Shown: positions 8,147 to 17,183 of the stretch, in pieces
Layout: each line of letters opens with the position of its first letter
How positions within the stretch are numbered: the stretch's first letter is position 1
Origin: Helicobacteraceae bacterium
Lineage (GTDB): Bacteria > Campylobacterota > Campylobacteria > Campylobacterales > Sulfurimonadaceae
NCBI GenBank assembly: GCA_015493495.1
Contig: WGDB01000103.1
Coordinates: 1 to 58,127 of the forward strand
Direction of reading: 5' to 3'
Length of the DNA stretch: 58,127 bases
Notes under the pieces: generated by a model
The model's database searches: none
The model's input: only the letters and a program-made list of their open reading frames with translations
Told to the model about the DNA's origin: nothing
Translations under genes and position numbers: made by a program

Positions 8147-9067
8147 ATGATAATGAAAAAAGTTTTAGTGCTCTACTACTCTCAAAGTGGTCAGATGAAA
8201 AGAATGGTAGATTCTGTTACTGCGCCTTTAAAAGAGAGCAGTGAGGTCAAGGTGGATTTTCGTAAGATCAAGCCTGTTAAAAAGTACCCCTATCCATGGC
8301 CTTTTTACCCATTTTTTGATGCTTTTCCTGAAGCGATCTATATGAATGGTTGTGAGGTTGAAGTGCTTAAAGATGTCGAAGATGAGTATGATCTTATCAT
8401 TTTGGGTTATACCATCTGGTTTCTCTCTCCTTCGATCCCCGTCACAGGTTTTATGCAGAGTGCTCAAGCCAAAAGACTTTTTAAAGACAAACCTGTTGTT
8501 ACCTTGATCGCCTGTAGAGACATGTGGGTCATGGCGCAAGAGAAGATGAAAAAACTTTTAAGTGATGTTGGTGCTACTTTAATAGATAATGTAGTCTTGA
8601 CGGATCAAGGTGGCTCCATCTATGCCTTTATCACGACACCAAGATGGCTGTTAACCGGTAAAAAAGACCCATTTTGGGGCTTCCCTGCTGCAGGTGTCTC
8701 AGATGAAGACCTTAAAAACAGCAGACGTTTTGGAGAGAGGCTTTTCGAAGGCCTCCAAAAAGATGAAGAACAAAAAAAAGTACCGATGTTAAAAAACATG
8801 GGTGCGGTGACAGTCAATGGAAAACTGGTCGCTACAGAGAAGATCGCTACCCGCTCTTTTATGGTGTGGGGAAAACTGATCCAGGCAGCAGGTGTGCCAG
8901 GCTCTTTTGCCCGTAAGATCGTGATTACGGTATATGCGGTGTTTTTAGCCACATTGGTGTTGACAATCGTACCCTTAAATATCCTTGTTAGACGTTTGAT
9001 CTATCCTTTTAGAAAAAACGCTATCGAAAAAAGTGTAAAATATTATGAAAAACCATCAGGACGGTAA
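8147..9067 (+). CDS. DarA-like dialkylresorcinol condensing enzyme
   Basis: A 306-residue protein matching the DarA family in PYPWPFYPFFDAFPE, LIILGYTIWFLSPSIPVTGFM, KPVVTLIACRDMWVMAQEKMK and FITTPRWLLTGKKDPFWGFP. The N-terminal VLVLYYSQSGQMKRMV resembles the flavodoxin phosphate-binding loop. A hydrophobic segment near 255-285 suggests membrane association. DarA acts with DarB to condense two acyl units into a cyclohexanedione on the way to dialkylresorcinols. The start may be the ATG at 8147 or at 8153 (MKKVLVLYY); neither has a strong ribosome-binding site. It is followed after 2 bp by the darB-like gene. Confidence 0.85.
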   Translation: MIMKKVLVLYYSQSGQMKRMVDSVTAPLKESSEVKVDFRKIKPVKKYPYPWPFYPFFDAFPEAIYMNGCEVEVLKDVEDEYDLIILGYTIWFLSPSIPVTGFMQSAQAKRLFKDKPVVTLIACRDMWVMAQEKMKKLLSDVGATLIDNVVLTDQGGSIYAFITTPRWLLTGKKDPFWGFPAAGVSDEDLKNSRRFGERLFEGLQKDEEQKKVPMLKNMGAVTVNGKLVATEKIATRSFMVWGKLIQAAGVPGSFARKIVITVYAVFLATLVLTIVPLNILVRRLIYPFRKNAIEKSVKYYEKPSGR

Positions 9068-9069
9068 GT

Positions 9070-10218
9070 GTGAATAGAGAAGTATATATAAATGATATTC
9101 AGGCATTTTTGCCCAATGCTGCAGTTGACAACAGTGAGATCGAGGCAGTATTGGGGCAGGTGGGACCACGTCCTTCGCGTGCCAAGAGAATGATACTGCG
9201 TTCCAACAAGATCACTTCACGCCACTATGCTATAGATAAAAAGAGTGGTAAAACGACCCACTCCAATGCTCAGATCGCTGCAGAGGCTATTCGTAAACTT
9301 CATAACGATGTACATGACATCAACACCATCGAGTTACTTGCTTGTGGTACGACCATGCCGGACCAACTGATGCCAAACCACGCCTTGATGGTACATGGTG
9401 AGTTGGGGATACCAAGTTGTGAAGTGATCGCAACAGCGGGTATCTGCCTCTCAGGTACGATGTCTCTAAAATACGGTTATATGTCTGTGTTAAGTGGACA
9501 GAGTAATAACGCCGTGGCAACAGGTTCTGAAAATGCTTCAGCCGCTATGCGCGCTGAGAACTTTAAAGAGGAGATCGAAACCCGTATTGAGGCCTTGGAA
9601 CGCCAACCGGAGATCGCTTTTGAAAAAGATTTTCTACGATGGATGCTGAGTGATGGTGGTGGTGCTGTCTGGATGAGTGCTGAACCTAATGCTAAAAGTA
9701 TCTCACTTAAAATAGAGTGGATCGTTCAAAAGTCTTATGCTAATGAACTCGATGCCTGTATGTATGCCGGTTGTGAAAAGTTGGAAGATGGCAGTTTGAA
9801 AGGGTGGAGAGAATACTCTCAAGAAGAGTGGATCAAAAACTCTATCTCTTCGGTCAAGCAAGATGTTAAACTACTTAATGAAAAGATCATTGAGTATACC
9901 GTGACCAAACCGCTTAAAGAACTGGTAGAAAAAGGGCAACTTAAACCTGAATCTATTAGCTATTTTCTACCGCATTATTCATCAGGATACTTCCGTGACA
10001 AAGTTTATGAAGGTATGAAAGAGGCGGGTTGTGATATCCCTCAGGAGCAGTGGTTTACGAACCTCTCCACCAAGGGTAACACCGGCTCTGCCTCCATCTA
10101 TATTATGCTTGAGGAGCTTTTTCATTCGGGCCGACTTCAAAAGGGAGAGAAATTGCTCTGTTACATCCCTGAAAGCGGTCGTTTCTCTACTGCCTTTATG
10201 CAGTTAGAGGTGGTCTAG
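9070..10218 (+). CDS. DarB-like beta-ketoacyl-ACP synthase III
   Basis: A 382-residue thiolase-fold condensing enzyme. The DarB-type N-terminus INDIQAFLPNAAVDNSEIE is followed by GQVGPRPSRAKRMILRSNKI. The active-site Cys is in TAGICLSGTMSLKYG (about residue 119), the His in YFLPHYSSGYF, and the Asn in STKGNTGSASIYIML. It uses a GTG start two bases after the darA stop. Paired with DarA it indicates resorcinol-type head-group formation. The chain would be supplied by the ketosynthases and ACPs downstream. Confidence 0.88.
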   Translation: MNREVYINDIQAFLPNAAVDNSEIEAVLGQVGPRPSRAKRMILRSNKITSRHYAIDKKSGKTTHSNAQIAAEAIRKLHNDVHDINTIELLACGTTMPDQLMPNHALMVHGELGIPSCEVIATAGICLSGTMSLKYGYMSVLSGQSNNAVATGSENASAAMRAENFKEEIETRIEALERQPEIAFEKDFLRWMLSDGGGAVWMSAEPNAKSISLKIEWIVQKSYANELDACMYAGCEKLEDGSLKGWREYSQEEWIKNSISSVKQDVKLLNEKIIEYTVTKPLKELVEKGQLKPESISYFLPHYSSGYFRDKVYEGMKEAGCDIPQEQWFTNLSTKGNTGSASIYIMLEELFHSGRLQKGEKLLCYIPESGRFSTAFMQLEVV

Positions 10219-10626
10219 TTGAAAGCACAAGAAGTTCCTCAGGACGACAACAGCACCTACCATGGTGAAAAACGGGCTGTCTATGCTACCACTAAAGATG
10301 GAGATTACGGTGTTGTTGCCTCCAGTGGATGGGACGTAGAAGCAGAAGCAACGCAGCAAGCTGTTGCAGAGTTACAACGTTTGGCGGATGAAGCTTACGC
10401 CGCGTGTGAAACAGGAAAATGTTCACCTTTGGAGTATCACATGTACGCCAAACGTCTTGACCTGCTTTCACTCTCACAGGCAACGGGTCTTTTCCAATGG
10501 CGTATCAAACGTCATTTCAATGTAAAAAACTTTAACAAACTCTCCGATAAGCTATTAGATCGCTACGCAGATGTTATGGGTATTACTATTTCAGAATTAA
10601 AAAAACTTCCACAAAAAGAGTCTTGA
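10219..10626 (+). CDS. Conserved small protein of the DAR-type cluster, unknown function
   Basis: A 135-residue cytosolic protein with a TTG start directly after the darB stop. No catalytic motif is recognised. Its C-terminal half (LDLLSLSQATGLFQWRIKRHF...YADVMGITISELKKL) is helical and basic, and similar in style to a helix-turn-helix or small adaptor domain. The tight spacing (0 bp to both neighbours) shows it is part of the operon. Position suggests an accessory role in assembly, but this is inference only. Confidence 0.7.
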   Translation: MKAQEVPQDDNSTYHGEKRAVYATTKDGDYGVVASSGWDVEAEATQQAVAELQRLADEAYAACETGKCSPLEYHMYAKRLDLLSLSQATGLFQWRIKRHFNVKNFNKLSDKLLDRYADVMGITISELKKLPQKES

Positions 10627-11631
10627 TTGTCTGTTGCATCTAAAAAATTTATACATAAACATGCCGGCCACTGCGAAAGTGGTGTGATGTCTACTATGCT
10701 TTCACATCATGGTTTGGCGATGAGTGAACCAATGGCCTTTGGTCTTTCGAGCGCGTTGAGCTTTGCCTATCTGCCATTTGTGAAATTGGCAGGGATGCCG
10801 CTTATCGCTTATCGTTCTATTCCTAAAGCCATTATCAAAGGCTTGCAGAAAAATATCGGTGTGAAGATGAAGATCGAGACCTTTTCCAACCAACAGAAGG
10901 GACAAGAACGTCTGGATGTGCTACTTGAAGAGGGCAAGATCGTAGGTGCACAAACTTCTGTCTTTTGGTTGCCTTACCTTCCTGAAGAGATGCGTTTTCA
11001 CTTTAATGGTCATAACCTTTTGGTCTACGGTAAAGAAGCGTCGACCTATAAGATCAGTGATCCGGTTTTTGAACATGTTGTCGAGGCAAGCGAGCAGGAG
11101 TTTTTGAAAGCACGTTTTGCCAGAGGGGTCATGGCACCTAAAGGGGCGATCTATTATCCGACATTTGTACCAGAGAATATAGACTACGCGAGCGTTGTTC
11201 CCAAAGCGGTCAAGGCAGTCGCCAAGCGGATGTTGAAAACACCCGTACCGATCGCAGGACTTAAAGGTATGCGTTATTTGGCCAAGAATATACGCAATCT
11301 AGAGAGTAAAGACCGCCGTTATGCCCGTCTCTTTTTAGGACATATTGTTCGTATGCAAGAGGAGATCGGAACAGGTGGTGCAGGCTTTCGTTATATTTAT
11401 GCCTCTTTTTTACAAGAGAGTGGCAAGATCCTTGACAATGAGACACTGTTGGAAGCCTCAGAGATGATGACTGCGGTAGGTGACAGTTGGCGCGAGTTTG
11501 CACTGCTTATCGCCAAGTCAATACGCTCTAAAAAAAGTGAAACAGTGGACTTTGATGCCATTGCAAAAAAACTGGAGTCTATAGCAGATGAAGAAGCTTT
11601 AGTCTACCAAAAGATGTTGACGGCTTTTTAA
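10627..11631 (+). CDS. BtrH N-terminal-domain protein (probable acyltransferase/peptidase-fold)
   Basis: A 334-residue protein with a TTG start adjoining the preceding stop. The N-terminal AGHCESGVMSTMLSHHGLAMSE (about 13-34) carries the Cys and neighbourhood seen in BtrH-type papain-like acyltransferases. GKIVGAQTSVFWLPYLPEEMRFHFNGHNLLVYG at about 98-130 would contain the catalytic His. The C-terminal half is helical. BtrH transfers an acyl group from an ACP to butirosin, so an acyl-ACP-to-acceptor transfer is plausible here. Its last base is the first base of the ABC ATPase start codon. Confidence 0.7.
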   Translation: MSVASKKFIHKHAGHCESGVMSTMLSHHGLAMSEPMAFGLSSALSFAYLPFVKLAGMPLIAYRSIPKAIIKGLQKNIGVKMKIETFSNQQKGQERLDVLLEEGKIVGAQTSVFWLPYLPEEMRFHFNGHNLLVYGKEASTYKISDPVFEHVVEASEQEFLKARFARGVMAPKGAIYYPTFVPENIDYASVVPKAVKAVAKRMLKTPVPIAGLKGMRYLAKNIRNLESKDRRYARLFLGHIVRMQEEIGTGGAGFRYIYASFLQESGKILDNETLLEASEMMTAVGDSWREFALLIAKSIRSKKSETVDFDAIAKKLESIADEEALVYQKMLTAF

Positions 11632-12554
11632 TGATCAAAATTCAAAACCTGCTTAAAAAATACGACAAAAAGGTGGCGCTGAACCATCTCTCATTGGAGA
11701 TAAAAGCGGGGACTATATTTGGTCTGTTAGGGCCTAATGGAGCAGGGAAGACAACACTTATTTCTATACTCAATGGTTTGACAAAGTATGATGAAGGTAC
11801 GCTCAGTGTCTTTGATCTGCCACTTAATGAAAACCTGCATGCCATTAGAAAACGGTGTGCACTTGTTCCCCAGAGTCTCGCTTTTTATGAAAATCTTACG
11901 GTGATCGAAAACCTGAGATTCTTTGGCGGTATACAAAACATCCCTGCAGAGACCTTGAAAAAAAATATAGACTATGCGGTAGAGACCAACCGACTCGGTT
12001 CTATGTTGAAACAGCGATCTTCTACACTCTCCGGTGGTCAAAAACGTCGGCTTAACATTGCTATAGGTCTTCTGAATGATCCTGATATCCTCTTTTTTGA
12101 TGAACCGACCGTTGGGATAGATCCAGAATCACGCAACGAGATACTAGAGACCATCCTCTCTTTTAAAAGAGAGAACAAAACTGTAGTCTATACCTCACAC
12201 TATATGCCTGAGATCGAAAAGATCTGTGATGAAGTGGCCATTATCAATGCAGGTGAGATCATAAGGCAAGGTACTTTAGAAAGTATGTTGCGTAATGATG
12301 AGACAGATCAAGTGGTGATAGAGATCTATGAGACACCACTGCCGGAGTTACAAGCTGTGTGTGAAAAGATGCCATCACTGCGCCTGATAAGCGAGACAAA
12401 CTTGATGCTTGAGGGTAACTCCTCTCAGCAAGTTTCAGAGGCTTTAACTCTTTTAGAGTCATTGTCAGTCGCTGTTAGAAATATACGTTATGGCACTACT
12501 ACCTTAGAGTCACTGTTTATCTCCCTCACAAGTAAAGGACGTGCCGATGTTTAA
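11631..12554 (+). CDS. ABC transporter ATP-binding protein
   Basis: A 307-residue ATPase of the ABC-2 (drug/lipid export) class. It has Walker A GPNGAGKTT (about 34-42), a Q-loop in LVPQSLAFYENLT, signature LSGGQKRRLNIAIG (about 135-148), Walker B ILFFDEPTVGIDPE and H-loop YTSHYMPEIE. The C-terminal extension (about 215-307) is usual for ABC-2 partners. It overlaps the permease gene, with which it would form the exporter for the cluster product. Confidence 0.92.
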   Translation: MIKIQNLLKKYDKKVALNHLSLEIKAGTIFGLLGPNGAGKTTLISILNGLTKYDEGTLSVFDLPLNENLHAIRKRCALVPQSLAFYENLTVIENLRFFGGIQNIPAETLKKNIDYAVETNRLGSMLKQRSSTLSGGQKRRLNIAIGLLNDPDILFFDEPTVGIDPESRNEILETILSFKRENKTVVYTSHYMPEIEKICDEVAIINAGEIIRQGTLESMLRNDETDQVVIEIYETPLPELQAVCEKMPSLRLISETNLMLEGNSSQQVSEALTLLESLSVAVRNIRYGTTTLESLFISLTSKGRADV

Positions 12555-13737
12555 AGCGATGTTGATCAAAGAATTTTTACTGGTCTCTCGTGACAAACAT
12601 GCTTTGGCAGCACTTTTTATTATGCCGGCAGTTTTTATTTTGATTATGTCTTTGGCTTTAAAAGATGTCTTTAATGAAGAGAAGGCGCTGATAGAGTACG
12701 CTGTTGTTGATCATGATAACTCTTTGGAAAGTTATGCCATTATCTCTAAACTGCGTGCTAACAAATTGATGAACGAACATAATATCAGTGAGAGCTATGG
12801 AAAACCTAAAGAGGAGGGGGTACAGTTTATTGTTGTTATCCCTAAAGGGTTTAAAAACCAGTTTTCTCAAAGTGATGCGAATAACAGTGCTTTGCAGATA
12901 GAGGTGGCCTCAGACATTGGTCAAAGTCATCTTATGCTTTTTAAAACACAGATACTCAGCAGTGTGATGCAGACCCGCTTGGATGCTGTCAACCTGGCAC
13001 AGGAGATGCAGCATGCACGTCAAGGTAAAGGCAGTAGTTATCAAAAAATAAGTTTTGATGAAAAGAAGATGATGAAGGTCCACTATGCGGCTTTAGAAGA
13101 GGGTGAAAAACCGACATCAACGCAGCAAAGTGTTCCTTCCTGGATCGTTTTTGGTCTCTTCTTTGTCATTATTCCGATGTCAACGATCTTTATCAGTGAA
13201 CGCAAACAGAACACCTTGATGCGTCTGAGTACGATGAATGTCTCTTTGCCGGTTCTTTTTGGCGGCAAGATCATCCCTTATATGTTGATCAATCAGCTTC
13301 AGGTCTGGGTGATGATCGCAGTAGGGATGTTTGTTGTTCCCCTTTTTGGTGCAGCACCACTGACCATAGGCGGTGACTTGAGTGCACTTTTTGCTGTTTC
13401 CATCGCCTTAAGTCTCTCTGCCATCGGGCTTTCCATCCTGATCGCGACTGTTGTGGACAGTGTTGAACAGGCGACGACGATCGGCGGGATCATCAATATC
13501 CTTTTAGGGGCTATTGGTGGTATTATGGTACCTAAATTTGTGATGCCTGAGTTTATGCGGGAGTTCGCGAATGTTTCTCCGATGTCTTGGGGATTAGAAG
13601 GGTTTTTAGATGTCTTTTTACGTCGAGGAACGCTTAATGATGTGCTGTATGAAGTGACAGGACTACTACTGTTTGGTCTGGTCTCACTACTACTGGCGGC
13701 AGTGGTATTTAACTATAAAATAAGGAGGGTGGCATGA
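12541..13737 (+). CDS. ABC-2 type transporter permease
   Basis: A 398-residue membrane protein. One N-terminal transmembrane helix (about 22-42) is followed by a large extracytoplasmic domain (about 45-195). Five or so C-terminal helices begin at VFGLFFVIIPMSTIFISER, with the ABC-2 motif NQLQVWVMIAVGMFVVP and SWGLEGFLDVFLR. The start is GTG at 12541 or ATG at 12547; either overlaps the ATPase gene. It most likely moves the finished aryl lipid or polyene across the inner membrane. Confidence 0.9.
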   Translation: MPMFKAMLIKEFLLVSRDKHALAALFIMPAVFILIMSLALKDVFNEEKALIEYAVVDHDNSLESYAIISKLRANKLMNEHNISESYGKPKEEGVQFIVVIPKGFKNQFSQSDANNSALQIEVASDIGQSHLMLFKTQILSSVMQTRLDAVNLAQEMQHARQGKGSSYQKISFDEKKMMKVHYAALEEGEKPTSTQQSVPSWIVFGLFFVIIPMSTIFISERKQNTLMRLSTMNVSLPVLFGGKIIPYMLINQLQVWVMIAVGMFVVPLFGAAPLTIGGDLSALFAVSIALSLSAIGLSILIATVVDSVEQATTIGGIINILLGAIGGIMVPKFVMPEFMREFANVSPMSWGLEGFLDVFLRRGTLNDVLYEVTGLLLFGLVSLLLAAVVFNYKIRRVA

Positions 13738-14003
13738 TAGGTTCTCAAGATGAGGCGCTAAAACTACGTCTTAAAATGATGATCATAGAAGAGTGTGAAA
13801 AAGAGGATATTACTCCAGAAGAGATTCCTGATGATGTGGAACTTTTTTCAGATGCGAGTGGACTTGAACTTGACTCTTTAGATGCTTTGCAGATCTCTAT
13901 GGGACTACAAACACAGTTTAAGGTGCGTTTGGCGGACTCTAAAGATTTTCGTCGTGTGGTCACAACGATCAATGCACTTGCTGATCATCTGCAGCCTGAG
14001 TAG
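13734..14003 (+). CDS. Acyl carrier protein (cluster ACP 2)
   Basis: An 89-residue ACP with the attachment serine in GLELDSLDALQIS (Ser at about residue 47). It is acidic, with an N-terminal helix preceding the motif. The start overlaps the permease stop (ATGA) after a strong AGGAGG. The sequence is distinct from ACP 1 and ACP 3, which resemble each other, so it may serve a different condensing pair. It lies 9 bp before the first ketosynthase gene. Confidence 0.88.
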   Translation: MIGSQDEALKLRLKMMIIEECEKEDITPEEIPDDVELFSDASGLELDSLDALQISMGLQTQFKVRLADSKDFRRVVTTINALADHLQPE

Positions 14004-14012
14004 CCAAAATAG

Positions 14013-15158
14013 ATGGTGACGATACTTGGCGGAGAGATCCTGAGTGCGTTAGGCTCACAAGAGAGGCGTTTAAAACATCTCTCTGAAGGAACGTATCAAA
14101 GTACCAAAAAAGATATGGTGACGATTATGGGAGAAGAACTCTCCTTTGATTACTACAGTATTGATGATGGCCCACGCAACAGTGCGCTCTCTATTCCTCT
14201 TGATTATTTGGAAGCGGTGGTACTTAAGACTATAGAGAAGTTAGGACTAGACAGTGATGCTTTGAGTCGTTGTGGTCTCTTTGTCGGAAGTGCATCAAAC
14301 GATCTCTCTTTAAGCCTTCCCCTTGGTCAAAACTATGACAACTCCCAAGTAGATCAGGTTGCATGTGAACGTATTGGCAATGGCTATTATGCAGACTACC
14401 TTACCCATCGCTTTGGTCTTAACGCCTTTTCATTGACTTATAACACTGCTTGTACCTCCAGTGCCAATGCTGTGATCGATGCGGCAGCGATGTTGGAAAG
14501 CAGGGTGATCGATTATGCCTTGGTGATCGGTTTTGAGATGTTCGCTCCGATCTCTTTTGAAGGTTTTGTCACGATGCAGCTGCTCTCGGACAAAGCGATC
14601 GCACCTTTTGATAAAGAGCGTTTGGGGATTAACCTTGGAGAAGCGATCTCTGCTGTGGTTATGAGTCGAGATGATGTTACTGCTTCAAGCTGGAGCTATT
14701 GCGGGGGCAGCAGTGCTTGTGAGACTTACAGCGTGACAGGTGCAAAATCAGATGGCAGTGGGACCTCAGCGGTGATCGAAAAAGCGCTCAGTGATGCCGC
14801 AGTGACGACAGCTGATCTGAGGGCGGTTAAAGCGCATGGAACAGCTTCGGCACTAAATGATGAAGCGGAGATTAACGGTATGAAACGAGTGTTTTCCCAA
14901 CAGCCCGACTTTTTCTCTTTAAAACCATATATCGGTCATACATTGGGCAGTTGTGGTGTCAGTGAACTGCTTTTGGTCATGGAGTGTGTGGATGCTGGTT
15001 TTATCCCTCAAACTCCGAACTTTAAAAACGTTGATGATACCTTGGCTTGGTCACCGTTGACGGAGAAGCAAGTGTGCAATGATGGATATTTTATGTTGAA
15101 TTATTTTGGTTTTGGCGGCAACAACACCTCTTTAGTCATCAAAAAGGCACTCTTGTGA
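14013..15158 (+). CDS. Beta-ketoacyl-ACP synthase (KS 1)
   Basis: A 381-residue FabF-like ketosynthase. The Cys-His-His triad is present: Cys in YNTACTSSANAVIDAA (about 146), His in VKAHGTASALNDEAE (about 274), His in YIGHTLGSCGVSELL (about 309). The terminal FGFGGNNTSLVI is normal. It is slightly shorter than FabF (about 410). It overlaps the next gene by 4 bp, a degenerate partner lacking the Cys, in the manner of KS-chain length factor pairs. It would extend the acyl chain on a cluster ACP. Confidence 0.9.
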   Translation: MVTILGGEILSALGSQERRLKHLSEGTYQSTKKDMVTIMGEELSFDYYSIDDGPRNSALSIPLDYLEAVVLKTIEKLGLDSDALSRCGLFVGSASNDLSLSLPLGQNYDNSQVDQVACERIGNGYYADYLTHRFGLNAFSLTYNTACTSSANAVIDAAAMLESRVIDYALVIGFEMFAPISFEGFVTMQLLSDKAIAPFDKERLGINLGEAISAVVMSRDDVTASSWSYCGGSSACETYSVTGAKSDGSGTSAVIEKALSDAAVTTADLRAVKAHGTASALNDEAEINGMKRVFSQQPDFFSLKPYIGHTLGSCGVSELLLVMECVDAGFIPQTPNFKNVDDTLAWSPLTEKQVCNDGYFMLNYFGFGGNNTSLVIKKALL

Positions 15159-16009
15159 TCTATATTCATAAAAGTGGTTCGATCAATGTCAGACAAGAGG
15201 AGACCTTTGATGTAAAAGCAGCCTGGAAAAAGGTTTCTCCTTCGATGATCAGGCGAACAGACCGTTTTATACAGCTCTCTTTGTTAGGTGCCTATAATAC
15301 GATTGGTCAAGAAGAAATCCCTGAAGAAAGTGCTCTCTATATGGCATCAGGACAAGGAAATCTCGCCGTTTTTAAACGTCTGAGAGACCAGCGTTATATT
15401 TATAAACAGCCTCCAAAACCTGTCGATTTTATAAATTCCTTGAGTAATACTTCGGGTTTTTATGTGGCACAGTTTTTTGGACTTCTAGGCAAAAACCTGA
15501 ATGTCTCACGACATGGTCTGGTTATTGAAAATATTCTTATGCTTGCTCAGGCTGACTTGGAGCAGGGTCGTGAAAAACAGATCCTTTTAGGGGGTGTTGA
15601 TGAACTGCAGGAGCCACTTGATTTTACAAGACGTACCCTTGGATTATGTGACGATCATCTACTGGGTGAAGGGAGTAACTGGCTTTTACTCTCTGCTCAA
15701 AAAGAGGAGGCTTTGGCCTCTATAGAAGTCCTTTCTGACCAGATGGACAGCTTAAAGTTAAAGGCCTACTTTGCTTCTTTGCAACAAAAAACTCAAGTAG
15801 CATTTGGCGGGCGTTGCGAAAGTGTATGGGTTGAAGAGATCTTAAAGCTTTATGACTTTGAACTGTTTGAGTATGCATCTGAGTGTGACTTTTATGAGAC
15901 CAATCCACTTTTTGCACTGCACCGATTTGTTGAAGAAGGCAGGGGCGAACTCCTGTTTATCAACACTTTTAATGCGCAGTATAGAGTTATCAAAGTAGTG
16001 CTCATTTAG
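15155..16009 (+). CDS. Ketosynthase-like protein lacking catalytic Cys (partner of KS 1)
   Basis: A 284-residue protein with a GTG start overlapping KS 1 by 4 bp. Recognisable ketosynthase fold features are LYMASGQGNLAVFKRLRD, PKPVDFINSLSNTSGFYVAQFFGLLGKNLNVSRHG and ILLGGVDELQEPLDFTRRTLGL. At the nucleophile position the sequence reads NVSRHG, without Cys. The C-terminal His motifs are also absent. This suggests a non-catalytic, chain-length-factor-like or specificity subunit. A 70-bp gap with a possible promoter follows. Confidence 0.75.
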   Translation: MIYIHKSGSINVRQEETFDVKAAWKKVSPSMIRRTDRFIQLSLLGAYNTIGQEEIPEESALYMASGQGNLAVFKRLRDQRYIYKQPPKPVDFINSLSNTSGFYVAQFFGLLGKNLNVSRHGLVIENILMLAQADLEQGREKQILLGGVDELQEPLDFTRRTLGLCDDHLLGEGSNWLLLSAQKEEALASIEVLSDQMDSLKLKAYFASLQQKTQVAFGGRCESVWVEEILKLYDFELFEYASECDFYETNPLFALHRFVEEGRGELLFINTFNAQYRVIKVVLI

Positions 16010-16059
16010 GCGAGCTCACTTTTACCTCATTTTTAGCCCCTCTGTGTTATTTTACGATA

Positions 16060-16065
16060 TATAAT
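16060..16065 (+). promoter_or_regulatory. Candidate internal promoter -10 before KS 2
   Basis: TATAAT occurs in the AT-rich 70-bp gap between the KS 1 pair and KS 2, the only sizeable intergenic space inside this operon. A GGGG ribosome-binding stretch (16069-16072) follows. There is no clear -35 element. It may let the second block (KS 2 to the dehydratases) be expressed separately. Confidence 0.35.
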
Positions 16066-16079
16066 CAAGGGGTCTGTTC

Positions 16080-17183
16080 ATGCAAAAAAACCGTGTCTTT
16101 GTAAATGCCTATGAATCACTGAGCTGTGCAGGTAATACAGCTGAATTGATGGATGCCATTTACTCAAAAAAGAGTGCTATTACGATCGATACCAGCTACA
16201 TGTCTGAGCATAAAGCGGGTCTTGGCTCTTTTGCACCTAATGCTTTTTTCCCCTCTTTGATCTCAGTTGCCGAGACTGTTTTAGAACAAAGTGAACTGAC
16301 TGACTTCAGCGAGACACTTTTGATCGTTGGTTCATCTGTAGGTGGTATTGGTAAAAGTGAACAGATCTTTTTCAAAGAGAAAAGCTACCAAAACATCAAT
16401 CCAAAAGAACATGCTATTTCGGTAATCTCAGATGCTTTAAACAGTGCTTTTGGTTTTAAAGACAGTCGTTCTATCTCAACGGCGTGTACCTCGAGTGCCA
16501 ATGCTATGATGCTGGCACAACGTCTTATCCGTTTGGGTGCATATAAAAATGTGCTGGTTGTAGGTGCAGATGCGCTCTGTTACACTACGGTGTGTGGCTT
16601 TCAAGCTTTAGGTGTGCTTTCGACTAAAAAATGTACCCCTTTTCAAGAGGGGCGAGAGGGGATGAATGTTGCTGAGGGAATTGCGGCACTTCTGCTTCAA
16701 GATCATGAGACAACAACAAGTATAGAACTTTGTGGCAGCGCGGGAAGTTCAGACGCCTTTCACATGACCAATCCGGACCCTGAAGCTGGTGGCGCTATGG
16801 CCTGTATGCAAAAAGCGATAGAGGATGCAGGTCTGCAGCTGGAAGATGTTGACTATGTCAATGCCCATGGAACAGGAACACAGGCGAATGATGCAGTAGA
16901 AGCCTTAGCAGTGGAGAGACTTTTAACACATAACCCACCAATGAGTTCGACCAAGGCGATCACCGGACATACTTTAGGTGCTGCAGGCGCTTTAGAGGCG
17001 ATTATCTCTTGTGAAGTGATCAAGCAGCAGAAGGTTGCTCCTCAAACATCACTTGAAGTAGCAGAGAACAGTGTTGTAAACCTGCCAGGTGAAGCCTTTG
17101 AGACAAAGATCAGACATGTGGTCTCAAACTCATTTGCCTTTGGTGGTAACAATACTGCTTTAGTATTTGGAGCAGTAAAATGA
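16080..17183 (+). CDS. Beta-ketoacyl-ACP synthase (KS 2)
   Basis: A 367-residue FabF-like ketosynthase. It has Cys in STACTSSANAMMLAQ (about residue 139), His in VNAHGTGTQANDAVE and His in ITGHTLGAAGALEAI, with NSFAFGGNNTALVF at the end. All catalytic residues are present. The next gene, overlapping by 4 bp, is a chain-length-factor-type protein, so this is the second KS/partner pair of the cluster. The duplication suggests two separate elongation steps or two chains, consistent with a DarA/DarB condensation of two acyl units. Confidence 0.92.
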   Translation: MQKNRVFVNAYESLSCAGNTAELMDAIYSKKSAITIDTSYMSEHKAGLGSFAPNAFFPSLISVAETVLEQSELTDFSETLLIVGSSVGGIGKSEQIFFKEKSYQNINPKEHAISVISDALNSAFGFKDSRSISTACTSSANAMMLAQRLIRLGAYKNVLVVGADALCYTTVCGFQALGVLSTKKCTPFQEGREGMNVAEGIAALLLQDHETTTSIELCGSAGSSDAFHMTNPDPEAGGAMACMQKAIEDAGLQLEDVDYVNAHGTGTQANDAVEALAVERLLTHNPPMSSTKAITGHTLGAAGALEAIISCEVIKQQKVAPQTSLEVAENSVVNLPGEAFETKIRHVVSNSFAFGGNNTALVFGAVK

